Below are positions 34,201 to 43,605 of a stretch of 64,000 nt of DNA, piece after piece. How positions within the stretch are numbered: the first letter of the stretch is position 1; each line of letters begins with the position of its first letter. The position numbers were made by a program, and so were the translations under genes. Source of the DNA: Candidatus Bathyarchaeia archaeon (GTDB taxonomy: Archaea > Thermoproteota > Bathyarchaeia > Bathyarchaeales > Bathycorpusculaceae); assembly GCA_041447175.1 (NCBI GenBank), contig CP166960.1, positions 767,507-831,506 of the forward strand, in the 5' to 3' direction. The notes beneath the pieces were generated by a model. That model was not told the origin of the DNA. It did not search any database and saw only the letters and a list, made by a program, of their open reading frames with translations.

Positions 34201-34517
34201 TGTGGCTTTGCGAAAAATTTAGCTACTTCTCTTAGTCGTTCATCAAAGTTTACGTCTTCTTTAAACGACATCTTTTCATGGTTGGCTTTCGTTTGGAGCT
34301 GGTCGATTATCATATTTTCGACGTAGCTGGCGCCGGGGCCAAGTAGTTCTTCTAAGGCGTGGGTGAAGTCTGAAAGTCTTTGAGGAGTTTCATCCATTTT
34401 GAAGTCAAATGTGTTTTCTAAGTGGTAAACTATGGCTCGTTTTACGGATTCTCCTAAAACTGCTAATGCTTCATCTACTGCTTCACAGAGGATGTTGCTA
34501 AAGTTGTTACCTGACAT
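34197..34517 (-). CDS. NitrOD5/DUF3227-like output-domain protein
   Basis: 106 residues from the ATG at 34517, with GGAG upstream; a TTG at 34532 is possible. DEALAVLGESVKRAIVYHLENTFDFKMDETPQRLSDFTHALEELLGPGASYVENMI resembles the archaeal domain that accompanies two-component systems. It is the first gene of the kinase/receiver operon. It may be the physiological effector or a partner of the receiver, but the family's function is not established. Confidence 0.55.
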   Translation of the reverse strand: MSGNNFSNILCEAVDEALAVLGESVKRAIVYHLENTFDFKMDETPQRLSDFTHALEELLGPGASYVENMIIDQLQTKANHEKMSFKEDVNFDERLREVAKFFAKPQ

Positions 34518-34691
34518 AACCTGATGCTCCAAGCCTAAACGGTTTTTTCCAGTATATCAATACTTGTGCTTTCGGAAACCGACGCATTGTCTGCGGAGGA
34601 TAATTCTTGGCAATTTAAAAGTCTATGCTATGTATTTTATTGTGTCTACAAAGGTCACCTATAAACTGGCGGTTCAGATACCAGTTTCATA

Positions 34692-34701
34692 ATATTTAAT
34701 A
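34692..34701 (+). promoter_or_regulatory. TATA-like box upstream of pstS
   Basis: ATATTTAATA lies about 30 nt before the ATG at 34727. Confidence 0.45.
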
Positions 34702-34726
34702 AACAAGTTCCTGAAGGTATTAGAAA

Positions 34727-35827
34727 ATGAAAGCCGCCACAAAAATTGTGTTTGCTTTACTCGCGGTAGCGGTTGTTGTGTCCGCTGCTTTTGGTTACCT
34801 TTATGTTTCACAGCCTTCCCCCTCAGTTGCTTTATCTGGGGAGGGCGCCACTTTTCCTGTGCCGCTTTTAAATGCCATGTTCATAACTTACAACAGCACC
34901 AAAACAAACATCCAAATAAACTACAATGGCGTGGGCAGCAGCGGCGGCATTCGTGCTTTAGGGGGCAAAGCGTGTGACTTTGCATGTTCCGATGCCCCCT
35001 TGAGCGCATCTGACAGTACAACAGCGCCTAACGTGCTGCATATACCCGAAACCATTGGGGCTGTTGCCATAGCCTACAACCTTCCCGGCGTATCTTCCGG
35101 GCTTCACCTGACTGGTGAGGTGATTGCGGACATCTTTTTAGGAAAAATATTCACTTGGAATGACCCCGCCATTCAAGTCCTCAACCCAACCGTAACGCTT
35201 CCCGCGGAAAACATAACCGTCGTGCATCGCTCGGAGGGTTCTGGAACCACCTTCATCTTCACCAGCTTTCTAAGTGAAGATAACGCTAACTGGAAAAACT
35301 CTCTTGGAAGCGCAAAAACTGTTCAGTGGCCGGTTGGGTTAGGTGCTACTGGCAACCCTGGCGTGGCAAGTGTTGTTCAAGCAAACCCCTACGCCATCGG
35401 CTATGTCGAGTTGGCCTACGTGATTGAGAACGACATGACTGTTGCCGCAGTCCAGAATCCCTCTGACAACTTTGTAGTTCCATCGCTTGAATCTACCCAA
35501 ATCGCTGCCCAATCAGGCGCCTCCAAAGGCTTACCCACAGGCAGCGGCGACTGGACTGGGGTCTCTCTTCTTAACGCCCCTGACCCCAACGCATACCCCA
35601 TCGTCAGCTTCTCCTACACGCTGATCTATCAAGAGCTTAACGTGATTCCCAGCATGACACATGACCGTGCAGAGGCGCTGGTTCAGTTCCTGTGGTGGAT
35701 GGTTCATGATGGTCAAGAGGTTGCTCCCGACTTGGAGTACGCCGCACTTCCCCTCAACGTTGTGCAGGTAAACGAAGCCACCATCCAATCCATAACATTC
35801 AACGGGCAATCTTTACCCACAACATAA
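34727..35827 (+). CDS. pstS: Phosphate ABC transporter substrate-binding protein (PstS)
   Basis: 366 residues. A signal or anchor segment (residues 5-28) is followed by SGEGATFPVPLLNAMF (the phosphate-loop start), GVGSSGGIRAL, CSDAPLSASD and VHRSEGSGTTFIF, all phosphate-binding motifs of the PstS family. No pstCAB genes follow, so it is an orphan here. It may serve transporter genes encoded elsewhere. Its divergent neighbour is a sensor kinase operon, and a link between phosphate sensing and that kinase is possible but unproven. Confidence 0.9.
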   Translation: MKAATKIVFALLAVAVVVSAAFGYLYVSQPSPSVALSGEGATFPVPLLNAMFITYNSTKTNIQINYNGVGSSGGIRALGGKACDFACSDAPLSASDSTTAPNVLHIPETIGAVAIAYNLPGVSSGLHLTGEVIADIFLGKIFTWNDPAIQVLNPTVTLPAENITVVHRSEGSGTTFIFTSFLSEDNANWKNSLGSAKTVQWPVGLGATGNPGVASVVQANPYAIGYVELAYVIENDMTVAAVQNPSDNFVVPSLESTQIAAQSGASKGLPTGSGDWTGVSLLNAPDPNAYPIVSFSYTLIYQELNVIPSMTHDRAEALVQFLWWMVHDGQEVAPDLEYAALPLNVVQVNEATIQSITFNGQSLPTT

Positions 35828-35888
35828 ACCGCTTACCCTACAGTCAGCTTAAATACTCAACTGCAGATGAAAACGTCAGGGACACTCC

Positions 35889-36614
35889 ATGAACCGCAAC
35901 CCCATGAAAAGAAACGCTCTCCTCTCACTTTTTGTCACCGTTCTTTTTACTGTTATGATTTTTGTTCCTGGTCTTTTGGGTGTGGACGGTTTTGACTGGG
36001 GCTACGCGTTTTCTTTTTTGAGCCTTTTTGTAGCGGTTTCAGCGGCTGTGGTTTCGGTTTTATTTTTTAATTTAGCACGCCGCTTGGATGCCCTTTTGCG
36101 GGGCGAAGGGGTATTGGCTCACTGGACCTATGAACCCAAGTACTGGAGTGAATACACAAAAACCGAGTACGAAACTGAGAAGTCCCAGAAGAAGGGGCTT
36201 TTTCTTGTGGTTGCCGCGTTTGCCTTGTTTTTCGGCGTGCTCTTTTGGGTCTTAGACTCCGAGGCGGGTTTTATCGTGTTTCTCAGTATGCTTGGTCTAA
36301 TTGGGGTAGTCGGGTTTGCGTGGCGTTTTTCCGCCTGGACAAACTACAAACAGAACCTAAACGGCATACGAGAAGCCTACATCACCAAAGACGCCATTTA
36401 CCTAAATCAGAAAATGTACAGTTGGCGTGGACCCTTAGCGCGGTTTGTGGGCGTCTCAATGGAGAGCAGTCATGGCGTAACTGTTTTAGCTTTCAAGTAT
36501 TCTACAGAGACAGGCCGAGCTGGACCCCAAACATATGTCACCCGTGTTCCTGTGCCCAAAGGACAAGAAGAAACCGCAAACAAAATCATCCAAGCCTTTT
36601 TAGGTGAAACGTAA
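35889..36614 (+). CDS. Four-helix membrane protein of unknown function
   Basis: 241 residues. Hydrophobic helix pairs lie near residues 8-27/33-58 and 105-123/127-146. The C-terminal domain (about 150-241) has strand-rich sequence with a Trp-Arg-Gly-Pro segment, resembling the PH-like domains of bacterial and archaeal membrane proteins. A TATA-like CTTAAATACT precedes the ATG at 35889. I cannot assign a function. Confidence 0.6.
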   Translation: MNRNPMKRNALLSLFVTVLFTVMIFVPGLLGVDGFDWGYAFSFLSLFVAVSAAVVSVLFFNLARRLDALLRGEGVLAHWTYEPKYWSEYTKTEYETEKSQKKGLFLVVAAFALFFGVLFWVLDSEAGFIVFLSMLGLIGVVGFAWRFSAWTNYKQNLNGIREAYITKDAIYLNQKMYSWRGPLARFVGVSMESSHGVTVLAFKYSTETGRAGPQTYVTRVPVPKGQEETANKIIQAFLGET

Positions 36615-36683
36615 AGCAAGTGTTTTATTATTGGCTCTATGCTAATTCATGTTGACTATGTGACCTTTGGAGGTGAACAGACG

Positions 36684-36977
36684 ATGCCAACGTATATTGT
36701 TTTGATGCGTGCCACTCAGAAGGGCGTAGCTGACCCCAAGACCCTGCCCAAAGATGTGGAGGCAGTTAATGGTGTAGTTGAAAAGTTTGGTGGAAAAGTG
36801 CTTGATTGGAACCTAACAATGGGGCCATTTGATGCGGTTGCTAAAGTTGAGTTCCCCGACGACTACACGGTTGCTGCTTTTGCTTTGGCTGTCGCGCAAA
36901 CTGGAAACCAAGAAACAACGACGATGAGGGCGTTTAGTTTAACGGAAGTGAAGAAAATTGTTGAAAAGATTCCTTAA
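36684..36977 (+). CDS. GYD domain protein
   Basis: 97 residues. MPTYIVLMRATQKG and GGKVLDWNLTMGPFDAVAKVEFPDDYTVAAFALAVAQTGN match the small ferredoxin-fold GYD family (named for Gly-Tyr-Asp; here Gly-Pro-Phe-Asp). GGAGGTGA before the ATG at 36684 fixes the start. The function is unknown; such proteins are thought to be oligomeric ligand binders. Confidence 0.82.
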   Translation: MPTYIVLMRATQKGVADPKTLPKDVEAVNGVVEKFGGKVLDWNLTMGPFDAVAKVEFPDDYTVAAFALAVAQTGNQETTTMRAFSLTEVKKIVEKIP

Positions 36978-37038
36978 CCCGTTCCCTCTCCACTTCATTA
37001 TACCTTCAATTTGGCTTGAGGTGTGTGCCTTCGAGGGG

Positions 37039-37461
37039 TTAAGGGATGGGGTAGCGCCAGATTGCTTCCAGCATGTTTTCCGAGAACGTTTTTCTGCTTA
37101 GGTGCTTGGCGAAGTCGGAGACGGCAATTATCCCCACTAACTGGTGGTCTCTGACGACGGGAAGCCTGCGGATGCGGTTTTCCACCATTTTTCGTGCGGC
37201 TTCCCCAAGAGAAGCATCTGGTGTAATAGTTATCAGCGGCTTAGTCATGACATCTACGATTTTGGTGTCCAGCGGGATTTGTTTGGCGATGACTCGGCGC
37301 ACAAAGTCCCGTTCCGTTACTATGCCCCGAGGGCTATCGTTAATCGTGACTACAACATCACCTACTTCTTTCTGAGTCATTAACTGAGCTGCCTGCAGAA
37401 CTGTTTTGGACGAATCAATCGTGAGGACGCCTTTGGTCATAAAATCTGCAACTTTGGGCAT
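37039..37461 (-). CDS. Tandem CBS domain protein
   Basis: 140 residues made of two CBS motifs: VADFMTKGVLTIDSSKTVLQAAQLM with GIVTERDFVRRV, then VDVMTKPLITITPDASLGEAARKMVEN with LVGIIAVSDFAKH. Stand-alone CBS pairs bind adenine nucleotides and regulate partner proteins. No partner gene is fused or adjacent. Confidence 0.9.
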   Translation of the reverse strand: MPKVADFMTKGVLTIDSSKTVLQAAQLMTQKEVGDVVVTINDSPRGIVTERDFVRRVIAKQIPLDTKIVDVMTKPLITITPDASLGEAARKMVENRIRRLPVVRDHQLVGIIAVSDFAKHLSRKTFSENMLEAIWRYPIP

Positions 37462-37738
37462 TGTATCCCGACAACATCACCTTTGTCTTCTATCTGATAA
37501 AAGTCTTGCCTAACCACAATTTGCCGCAAACTCCGAATTAAGCTTGATTTCACGAGTTTTTTAAATTGCAGACTAAAAAAGAAGATTTATGAGAAAAAGC
37601 TTGTTTTGCGCCTCAGAATAAGTTTGCTTCCAGTCATCGGCAGAGAATACCAATCTCTGAGTCCTAACGTGCAATTGTCATCACAGGCGCTTTTAACCTG
37701 AATAGTGAACGCTAAAACATAAACATGGAGCCGCCAAT

Positions 37739-37987
37739 TCAGGACAGGCTGCTTTCGGCTTTTTGCAGTTCCAAAAGAACGCTGTTTAAGTCCCTGATTT
37801 GCTGGTCTATCTGTTTTTTCACTTCTAAATAGGCAGCGTCAGTCATGTTCCCATACATATAATCCAACTCTACTGCGCGCAGATGCTCTTCTACATTTGC
37901 GATGCGGGCGGCAAGGTTGGCGAATAAGGCGTTAAGCAATCTGTTGAGCACATCAATTTTTTCAAAGGGCAGCTTGTTGTTCTCCAA
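37739..37987 (-). CDS. Small helical protein, function unknown
   Basis: 82 residues from a TTG at 37987. It is entirely alpha-helical, with heptad-like spacing (LLNALFANLAARIANVEEHLRAVELD), no Cys and no membrane segment. It probably oligomerises. No family is recognised. Confidence 0.5.
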   Translation of the reverse strand: MENNKLPFEKIDVLNRLLNALFANLAARIANVEEHLRAVELDYMYGNMTDAAYLEVKKQIDQQIRDLNSVLLELQKAESSLS

Positions 37988-38108
37988 TGTTTCCGCCTTA
38001 ACTAGACATCTTCTTTAAACAACTTAAATTTTACAATTTTACACAACCAAGCACTTGCCTAAAACATAAATGTGAATCTGCCTCTTCACCTTTTCAATTG
38101 GAGGTCAT

Positions 38109-38666
38109 GTGTTGTCGTTGGGCTGCTTTGTTGCCACAAAAGAGGTCTTCATAGACGCCGCAGGCTGGAGCGACCTCCTCTTAGGCGTTGTCATAGGCGC
38201 AATTAAACCGCCTGACCCACGACTCATGGAACGACGCATCCCCACCGCTGCATTTCAGCCACCCAACTTTGCCCAAAAAAAGTACTTGGAAAACGCCGAG
38301 AAAATTGCCGACCAAATTGTGGAAGTTATGGCTCCTGATGGGCAAACTTGCTTTAAGGTCTGCTCTGAGTATGTTTTGTCGGGTGTGGTTAGGCATCTGC
38401 AGAAGCGGGGTTTTAACGTGCAGGTGGTTAAGGACACGGGCGACTTGAAAGCGATGGCGGAGCGTGGCTATGTGCGGTGGTGTGTTGAAGAGGGCGTGCC
38501 GCAGGAGTTGCTTAGGGATAAGCGGCGGTTTTGGGCTTTTCTAAACTGGGTCTCGGAGAAGCCGCATCTGCGGGAAAGCATCGTGAAGACGGGGTGGGCA
38601 AGCTGGCAACGCAAATGGCGCAACGAAATCTATACAAAAAACAGTTCCCGCATCGTGCCTAAATGA
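38109..38666 (+). CDS. Hypothetical protein
   Basis: About 185 residues. A GGAGGT lies just before the GTG at 38109 and the TTG at 38112, either of which could start it. The sequence has a mixed alpha/beta middle (CFKVCSEYVLSGVVRHLQKRGFNVQVVKDTGDLKAMAERGYVRWC) and a basic helical C-terminus rich in Trp. No known motif is seen. The last part could bind nucleic acid. Confidence 0.55.
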   Translation: MLSLGCFVATKEVFIDAAGWSDLLLGVVIGAIKPPDPRLMERRIPTAAFQPPNFAQKKYLENAEKIADQIVEVMAPDGQTCFKVCSEYVLSGVVRHLQKRGFNVQVVKDTGDLKAMAERGYVRWCVEEGVPQELLRDKRRFWAFLNWVSEKPHLRESIVKTGWASWQRKWRNEIYTKNSSRIVPK

Positions 38667-38677
38667 GAACCACGAGA

Positions 38678-39163
38678 TTAGCTGACTTGCCGAATATACT
38701 CCATTTTCTGTTCAGTCTGGTTCTCAACTGTGACTGCTCCAATGAAGGGTTCTCCAAGCTGGTTGGTGACCTCTTCCTGCTTTGTCCAGATTAGCCCTTT
38801 GGTTTGGACAGTTATGCCGTGAGCGCTAAAAATTCCCGCTATCGCAACTTGGTCGCCTGCAGCTACGTCGAGGTCCGCAGGGTACTTGACAAGGATTTTT
38901 CCGCCTACACTGTCCTGCAGGTAAAAGTAGGTTGCTGAGGCGGTGGTTTGCACGGTTGTGGGCAGATTCAAAAACCATGTGCTCACGGTTTGTTCATCCA
39001 TCTGGTCGATGCTGACCACGGAGATGACTGTGCCTTGCATCGTGACTGCGTGTCCGTTGTAGGTTTCTTGCTGGGCTAAAAGCAGGCTGACTTTTACGTG
39101 TTCAGGCGCCAAGTTGGCATGTATCTGGGCGACTTCCTGCTCAACAAAGAACGGTAATTTCAT
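38678..39163 (-). CDS. OB-fold-like protein
   Basis: 161 residues from the ATG at 39163 with GAGAGG upstream. A longer frame running to 39373 overlaps the TiaS gene and has poor composition, so it is rejected. HAVTMQGTVISV, YFYLQDSVGGKILVKYPADLDVAAGDQVAIAGIF and ITVQTKGLIWT give five strands in OB-fold order. It diverges from tiaS. A nucleic-acid or protein-binding role is inferred; no family is certain. Confidence 0.6.
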   Translation of the reverse strand: MKLPFFVEQEVAQIHANLAPEHVKVSLLLAQQETYNGHAVTMQGTVISVVSIDQMDEQTVSTWFLNLPTTVQTTASATYFYLQDSVGGKILVKYPADLDVAAGDQVAIAGIFSAHGITVQTKGLIWTKQEEVTNQLGEPFIGAVTVENQTEQKMEYIRQVS

Positions 39164-39309
39164 TAGGATTCCTCTCAATCTGTTTGTTTCCATTAAAGAC
39201 TTTGGGCGGCATATAAGAGAATTCTCTGTTTCGTAAATAATCTTTTTAGCGTCCAATGCTTCCCCTACGTTTAGGGAACAACTTGACAAAAAACACGGGT
39301 AACCTGCAG

Positions 39310-40632
39310 ATGCACATCGGCTTTGACGACACCGACTCCACAAAGCACGGTTGCACAACCTACGTTGCAGCACTGCTTGTCGAAAGGCTGGAGCAGCTTG
39401 GCGTGACGTTTCTGGATTATCCTCGTTTGGTCAGGCTTAACCCGAATGTTCCGTGGAAAACACGTGGAAACGGTGCCCTCTGCCTAACTCTCCAAACCGA
39501 CCCTGAGTTGGAAGCCGACATCAAGGAATGCACCATAGACTTGGTGGAAGAACATTCTGACTTAAACTCAAAAGGCACCAACCCCGGAATCGTCTTCCTA
39601 ACCGCCAACGCCGTCCCCACGGAAATTGCGGCTTTTGCTAAGAAAGCAGAAACTGAAATCGTCACCCTTAAAGAAGCCCTCAACCTAATCAGGACCTTTC
39701 ACGCGGAAGCTTTGGGCTATAACACGCGGCGCGGAATCATCGGGGCGTTGGCAGCCATCGGCGAACCCCTCACCGCCGACCACACGTATGAGCTTATCGC
39801 GTACCGCACCAAAGAGAACTTGGGAACTAAACGCCGCGTAAACGAAGTATCCATTTCCCAAATGGATAACGCTCTGCAGCCTTACACGTTTAACAATGTG
39901 GATTTGGAGACTAAACGCGTGGTAATTACGCCTCGTGGACCCGACCCCATTCTGTTTGGCATCCGCGGCGAAACCGCCCAGACCGTGAAGCAGGCGTTTG
40001 GCATGGTTGAAGCGTTGGAGCCGGTGGAGCGCTGGGTAATTTTCCGGAGCAATCAGGGCACGGACATGCACCTCAAACCTGTAAGCAGCCTAAGCCAAGC
40101 CCAACCGTACAGCAGCGTGGTTGCTAAGGGCACCGTTTCCCGTGCACCTGAAGTTGTTCCCGTCCGCCACGTCATCTTTGGTATGAAAGATTCAACTGCA
40201 GAAGTGGATTGTGCAGCTTATGAGCCAACGGGTGAGCTTCGCAAAATTGCGCGGGAACTGGTGGTTGGCGACGAAATCAAAGTCTGTGGAGCAGTGCGCA
40301 AGCCACATGCTGATAAGCCGTTGACGCTGAATCTGGAGAAAATCGATGTGCTAAAGCTCGCCACGAAAACTGAGCCGCAAAACCCCCTTTGCCCCAACTG
40401 TGGCAAGCGCCTCAAATCCATGGGTAAAAATCAAGGTTTCCGATGCGAAAAATGCAAGTCACGCTTCCAGACACTCCAAAAAGCCCAGGTCGCAAAACAG
40501 CGTTGTTTGCAGACGGGGTTGTATGTGACTTCGACGCGTTCGCAGCGGCACTTGACCAAGCCTCTTAGACGTTACGGTCTGGAAAAACACGGCGCAAATG
40601 GGGTTGAGTTGCTTGCGGGTTGGCACTCTTAA
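39310..40632 (+). CDS. tiaS: tRNA(Ile2) 2-agmatinylcytidine synthetase TiaS
   Basis: 440 residues. The start MHIGFDDTDSTKHGCTT is the kinase-like first motif of TiaS. PWKTRGNGAL and GYNTRRGIIGALAAIG mark the following domains. An OB-fold segment lies near residues 280-350, and the C-terminus has a zinc ribbon (CPNCGKRLKS and CEKCKSRF). TiaS attaches agmatine to C34 of the CAU-anticodon tRNA-Ile so that AUA is read. It is an exclusively archaeal enzyme. The ATG at 39310 is at the domain boundary, and an upstream ATG at 39256 is rejected. Confidence 0.93.
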   Translation: MHIGFDDTDSTKHGCTTYVAALLVERLEQLGVTFLDYPRLVRLNPNVPWKTRGNGALCLTLQTDPELEADIKECTIDLVEEHSDLNSKGTNPGIVFLTANAVPTEIAAFAKKAETEIVTLKEALNLIRTFHAEALGYNTRRGIIGALAAIGEPLTADHTYELIAYRTKENLGTKRRVNEVSISQMDNALQPYTFNNVDLETKRVVITPRGPDPILFGIRGETAQTVKQAFGMVEALEPVERWVIFRSNQGTDMHLKPVSSLSQAQPYSSVVAKGTVSRAPEVVPVRHVIFGMKDSTAEVDCAAYEPTGELRKIARELVVGDEIKVCGAVRKPHADKPLTLNLEKIDVLKLATKTEPQNPLCPNCGKRLKSMGKNQGFRCEKCKSRFQTLQKAQVAKQRCLQTGLYVTSTRSQRHLTKPLRRYGLEKHGANGVELLAGWHS

Positions 40633-40653
40633 CTTAACCTGGAATTGTGGGTT

Positions 40654-40833
40654 TTAGCGTTGGGAGAAAACTTTTTTACTGCGCCAATTCTTAAATTTAA
40701 TAGATATGTGCTTTTCCAGCATCAATTTGGCAGTCGGAGTTTCTTCTTTGCTGTAGGTAATCAAGTCAAAATAGCTTTTCTCTAAGGTAGTTCTTGCTTT
40801 TGCTGTAAGTTCCAGTTCATCTCCAGACGCGTG
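40654..40833 (-). other. Open frame without canonical start, possible short protein or gene remnant
   Basis: Sixty codons read a protein-like, charged sequence (DELELTAKARTTLEKSYFDL, then TAKLMLEKHISIKFKNW). No ATG, GTG or TTG precedes the main part, but a CTG follows GGAG at 5-nt spacing. It lies in the 230-nt gap before the P-type ATPase. It may be a remnant of a longer gene, a CTG-initiated small protein, or chance. Confidence 0.25.
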
Positions 40834-40864
40834 TTAAGTAAAAGCCAAAGAAAGGTTTGCTGAA

Positions 40865-43600
40865 ATGTCTTCTTCCAAGAGTTCAAAGTCTGCGCCGTCA
40901 AGGAAGCCCGCCCAAAAGGAAGGCTGGTACCGATTGAGCGTTCAGCAAACCGCGGACAACTTGGGGGTAGACGTTAAAAACGGTCTTAGCCCATCTGAGG
41001 CGCAGTCGCGTCTGCAAAAATATGGTCCCAACGTGTTGGCTGGCAAGAAAAAAGAGTCGGGTCTTCATGCTTTTCTGCGGCAGTACCGCGACTTTATGCA
41101 GATTATTTTGGTTGCCGCCGCATTATTGAGCTTCATCTTCACCGCGAGATTAAACACCACCTTAGTTCTGCTGTTACTGACGATTGTTAACGCTGTTTTA
41201 GGGCTCAAACAGGAATCCAAAGCTCAAGCAAGCATAGCCGCTTTGGAAGCCAAGACCCTGAAGAAAGTAGTTAAAGTCCGCCGCAATGGGCAAGAAACTG
41301 AAGTTCAAGCGGAAAGTTTGGTGCCGGGGGACGTTGTTTTGATTGAGGCGGGCGACCGTGTGCCTGCAGATGGACGTTTGTTTTTTGCTGCCTCCCTTGA
41401 AATTGAAGAGGCTGCGTTAACTGGAGAAAGCCTGGCTTCACCAAAAAACATTGATCCCCTAGCTGCTTCTGAGGTGCCTTTAGGGGACCGGCATTGTATG
41501 GCTTACATGAACACGTCAGTCACGCGTGGCCGAGGCGAAATGGTTGTCACAATGACCGGCATGGGCACCGAGATGGGGCACATCGCTGACTTGCTCAACA
41601 AAACCAAAACCGCCAAAACTCCTCTGCAAAAACAGCTTGACAAGCTTACGCTTGTTATTGCTGGACTAGCGGGAATCACTTTTGTCATAATGGTTATTCT
41701 TGGGTTAAGCAAGGGGCAGGAATTTCAAGCTCTTTTCATTGCAGGCGTGACCTTGGCAATTGCCGCCATCCCCACTGGCATGCCCACGGTGGTGACTACC
41801 CTGTACTCAATGGGTACCCAAATACTGGCAGCACATAATGCTATCGTTAAGCGTCTTCCCTCGGTTGAGACGTTGGGTTCGGTTTCTGCAATATGCTCCG
41901 ACAAAACGGGAACATTAACCCTTAACAAAATGACAGCAAGGGAATTCACCATCCCCGGCAGGAACCATTACCGCGTAACTGGGGAAGGCTACAGCAGTCA
42001 GGGACAATTATTGCACGACGGCGGAGCCAAAATTGACCTTGATGAGATACTGCTTCCGATGGCGCTATGCTCAGATGCCTCCTTGGAGGGCGATAACTTG
42101 ATTGGAGACCCCACGGAGGGCGCGTTAATTGTTTTAGCCGAAAAAGGCGGCATCAATATTGAGGGCTCCCGGAAAACTTTTCCCCGCATAGCTGAAGTGC
42201 CCTTTGATTCAGAATACAAGTTCATGGCAACCTTCCACAACATGACCGATAACCAAGGCAAACCCGTTGTGCGGGCGTTTGTTAAAGGGGCGCCAGACGT
42301 TCTGATTGCCCGTGGCAGCTTCTTCTGGACGCCGGGCGACGAAGTTTTTCCAATCACCGACCAAAACCGTCCGATAGCCCTCGCGGAGAATGAGCGTATG
42401 GCAAAAGCCGGCGAACGAGTAATGGTGGTGGCGCGAAAGGATTTTGACCCGCAAACGTTTAACCGCCAAGGTAACCTGATGGAGCTAATTAGTGGTTTGA
42501 CCCTTTTAGCCATGGTTGGCATTGTCGATCCTCCGCGGCGGGAAGCTAAAGATGCAATTGCTAAATGTCACAGCGCGGGCATTCAAGTGCGCATGATAAC
42601 TGGAGACCATGTGACTACGGCAGCAGCCATAGGTGACGAGTTGGGGATTGACGGCGAAGCCCTTACGGGTACCCAGTTTTCTGCCAAGACCGATGCTGAG
42701 CTTGATAAGGAACTGGACAAAATTGCTGTGATTGCACGTGTTGCTCCTGAAGATAAGCTGCGGCTGGTTTCTTTACTTCAAAAACAAAACAACATCGTCG
42801 CGATGACTGGCGACGGGGTGAACGATGCACCTGCGCTTAAGAAAGCCGACATCGGAATAGCTATGGGTATTACAGGTACGGATGTGTCTAAAGATGCGGC
42901 AGTGATGATTCTTACTGATGACAACTTTGCTACAATTGTGAACGCAGTGGAGTACGGACGGAGCATCTATAACAACTTGGTTAAGTACATTCGGTTCCAG
43001 ATGAGTACCTTGGTGGCGTTTATTGTTACTTTTCTTGGGGCAGCGTTTTTCTCCATACTGGGCGGAACACCTTTTGGCGCGATTAGTGTTTTGTGGATAA
43101 ATTTCCTTATTCAAGCTCCAATCGCGATAGCTTTAGGCTTTGATGAACCCTCCTCCAATTTGATGAAGCTCAAACCCCGTCCGCCTACGCAGCCCGTGCT
43201 CTCACGCAATCAGTGGCTACGTATCGTCTTCTTAGGCGTTATCATTGCCAGTTTTACGTTGTTTGTGGAAGCCTATTACAGTGAAATAGGCTCAAGTCAC
43301 GCCATAACAATGGGGTTCGTGGTTTTTGCCCTGCTCAGCTTTGCTCTTGGAATCACTTCAAGAAGCGAAAAAGGAACCATATTCAGCAAAGACCTTTTGC
43401 CGGGCTGGCGGCAACTGGGGCTTTATGGGCTGTCTTTGCTGTTTATTTTCTCGGGGACGTTTTTACTACGTGTAGTTGACAACACAACACCGTTGACGGG
43501 TACGCAGTGGCTGATTTGCTTTGGCTTCACTGGGCTTTTGATTCTTATTGAAGAAGTGAGTAAGTTTTTCATGCGCAGATACAACTCAAAAGGAGCATAA
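40865..43600 (+). CDS. P-type cation-transporting ATPase
   Basis: 911 residues, a full-length P2/P3-like pump. An N-terminal cation-ATPase domain (GWYRLSVQQTADNLGVD) is followed by helices M1-M4, the actuator TGES at 186-189, phosphorylated Asp346 in DKTGTLT, a nucleotide domain with FVKGAPDVL, the hinge TGDGVNDAP, and about six C-terminal helices. The M4 ion-site motif is PTGMP (303-307), not the PEGLP of calcium pumps, so the transported ion is uncertain (proton, sodium or another cation). A PPK2 gene follows after 5 nt. Confidence 0.92.
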   Translation: MSSSKSSKSAPSRKPAQKEGWYRLSVQQTADNLGVDVKNGLSPSEAQSRLQKYGPNVLAGKKKESGLHAFLRQYRDFMQIILVAAALLSFIFTARLNTTLVLLLLTIVNAVLGLKQESKAQASIAALEAKTLKKVVKVRRNGQETEVQAESLVPGDVVLIEAGDRVPADGRLFFAASLEIEEAALTGESLASPKNIDPLAASEVPLGDRHCMAYMNTSVTRGRGEMVVTMTGMGTEMGHIADLLNKTKTAKTPLQKQLDKLTLVIAGLAGITFVIMVILGLSKGQEFQALFIAGVTLAIAAIPTGMPTVVTTLYSMGTQILAAHNAIVKRLPSVETLGSVSAICSDKTGTLTLNKMTAREFTIPGRNHYRVTGEGYSSQGQLLHDGGAKIDLDEILLPMALCSDASLEGDNLIGDPTEGALIVLAEKGGINIEGSRKTFPRIAEVPFDSEYKFMATFHNMTDNQGKPVVRAFVKGAPDVLIARGSFFWTPGDEVFPITDQNRPIALAENERMAKAGERVMVVARKDFDPQTFNRQGNLMELISGLTLLAMVGIVDPPRREAKDAIAKCHSAGIQVRMITGDHVTTAAAIGDELGIDGEALTGTQFSAKTDAELDKELDKIAVIARVAPEDKLRLVSLLQKQNNIVAMTGDGVNDAPALKKADIGIAMGITGTDVSKDAAVMILTDDNFATIVNAVEYGRSIYNNLVKYIRFQMSTLVAFIVTFLGAAFFSILGGTPFGAISVLWINFLIQAPIAIALGFDEPSSNLMKLKPRPPTQPVLSRNQWLRIVFLGVIIASFTLFVEAYYSEIGSSHAITMGFVVFALLSFALGITSRSEKGTIFSKDLLPGWRQLGLYGLSLLFIFSGTFLLRVVDNTTPLTGTQWLICFGFTGLLILIEEVSKFFMRRYNSKGA

Positions 43601-43605
43601 ACGCT

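Noticed and set aside
39164-39373. N-terminal extension of the OB-fold gene
   Set aside because: It overlaps the tiaS 5' region antisense, is Cys/Arg-rich, and a good ATG with a ribosome site lies at 39163.
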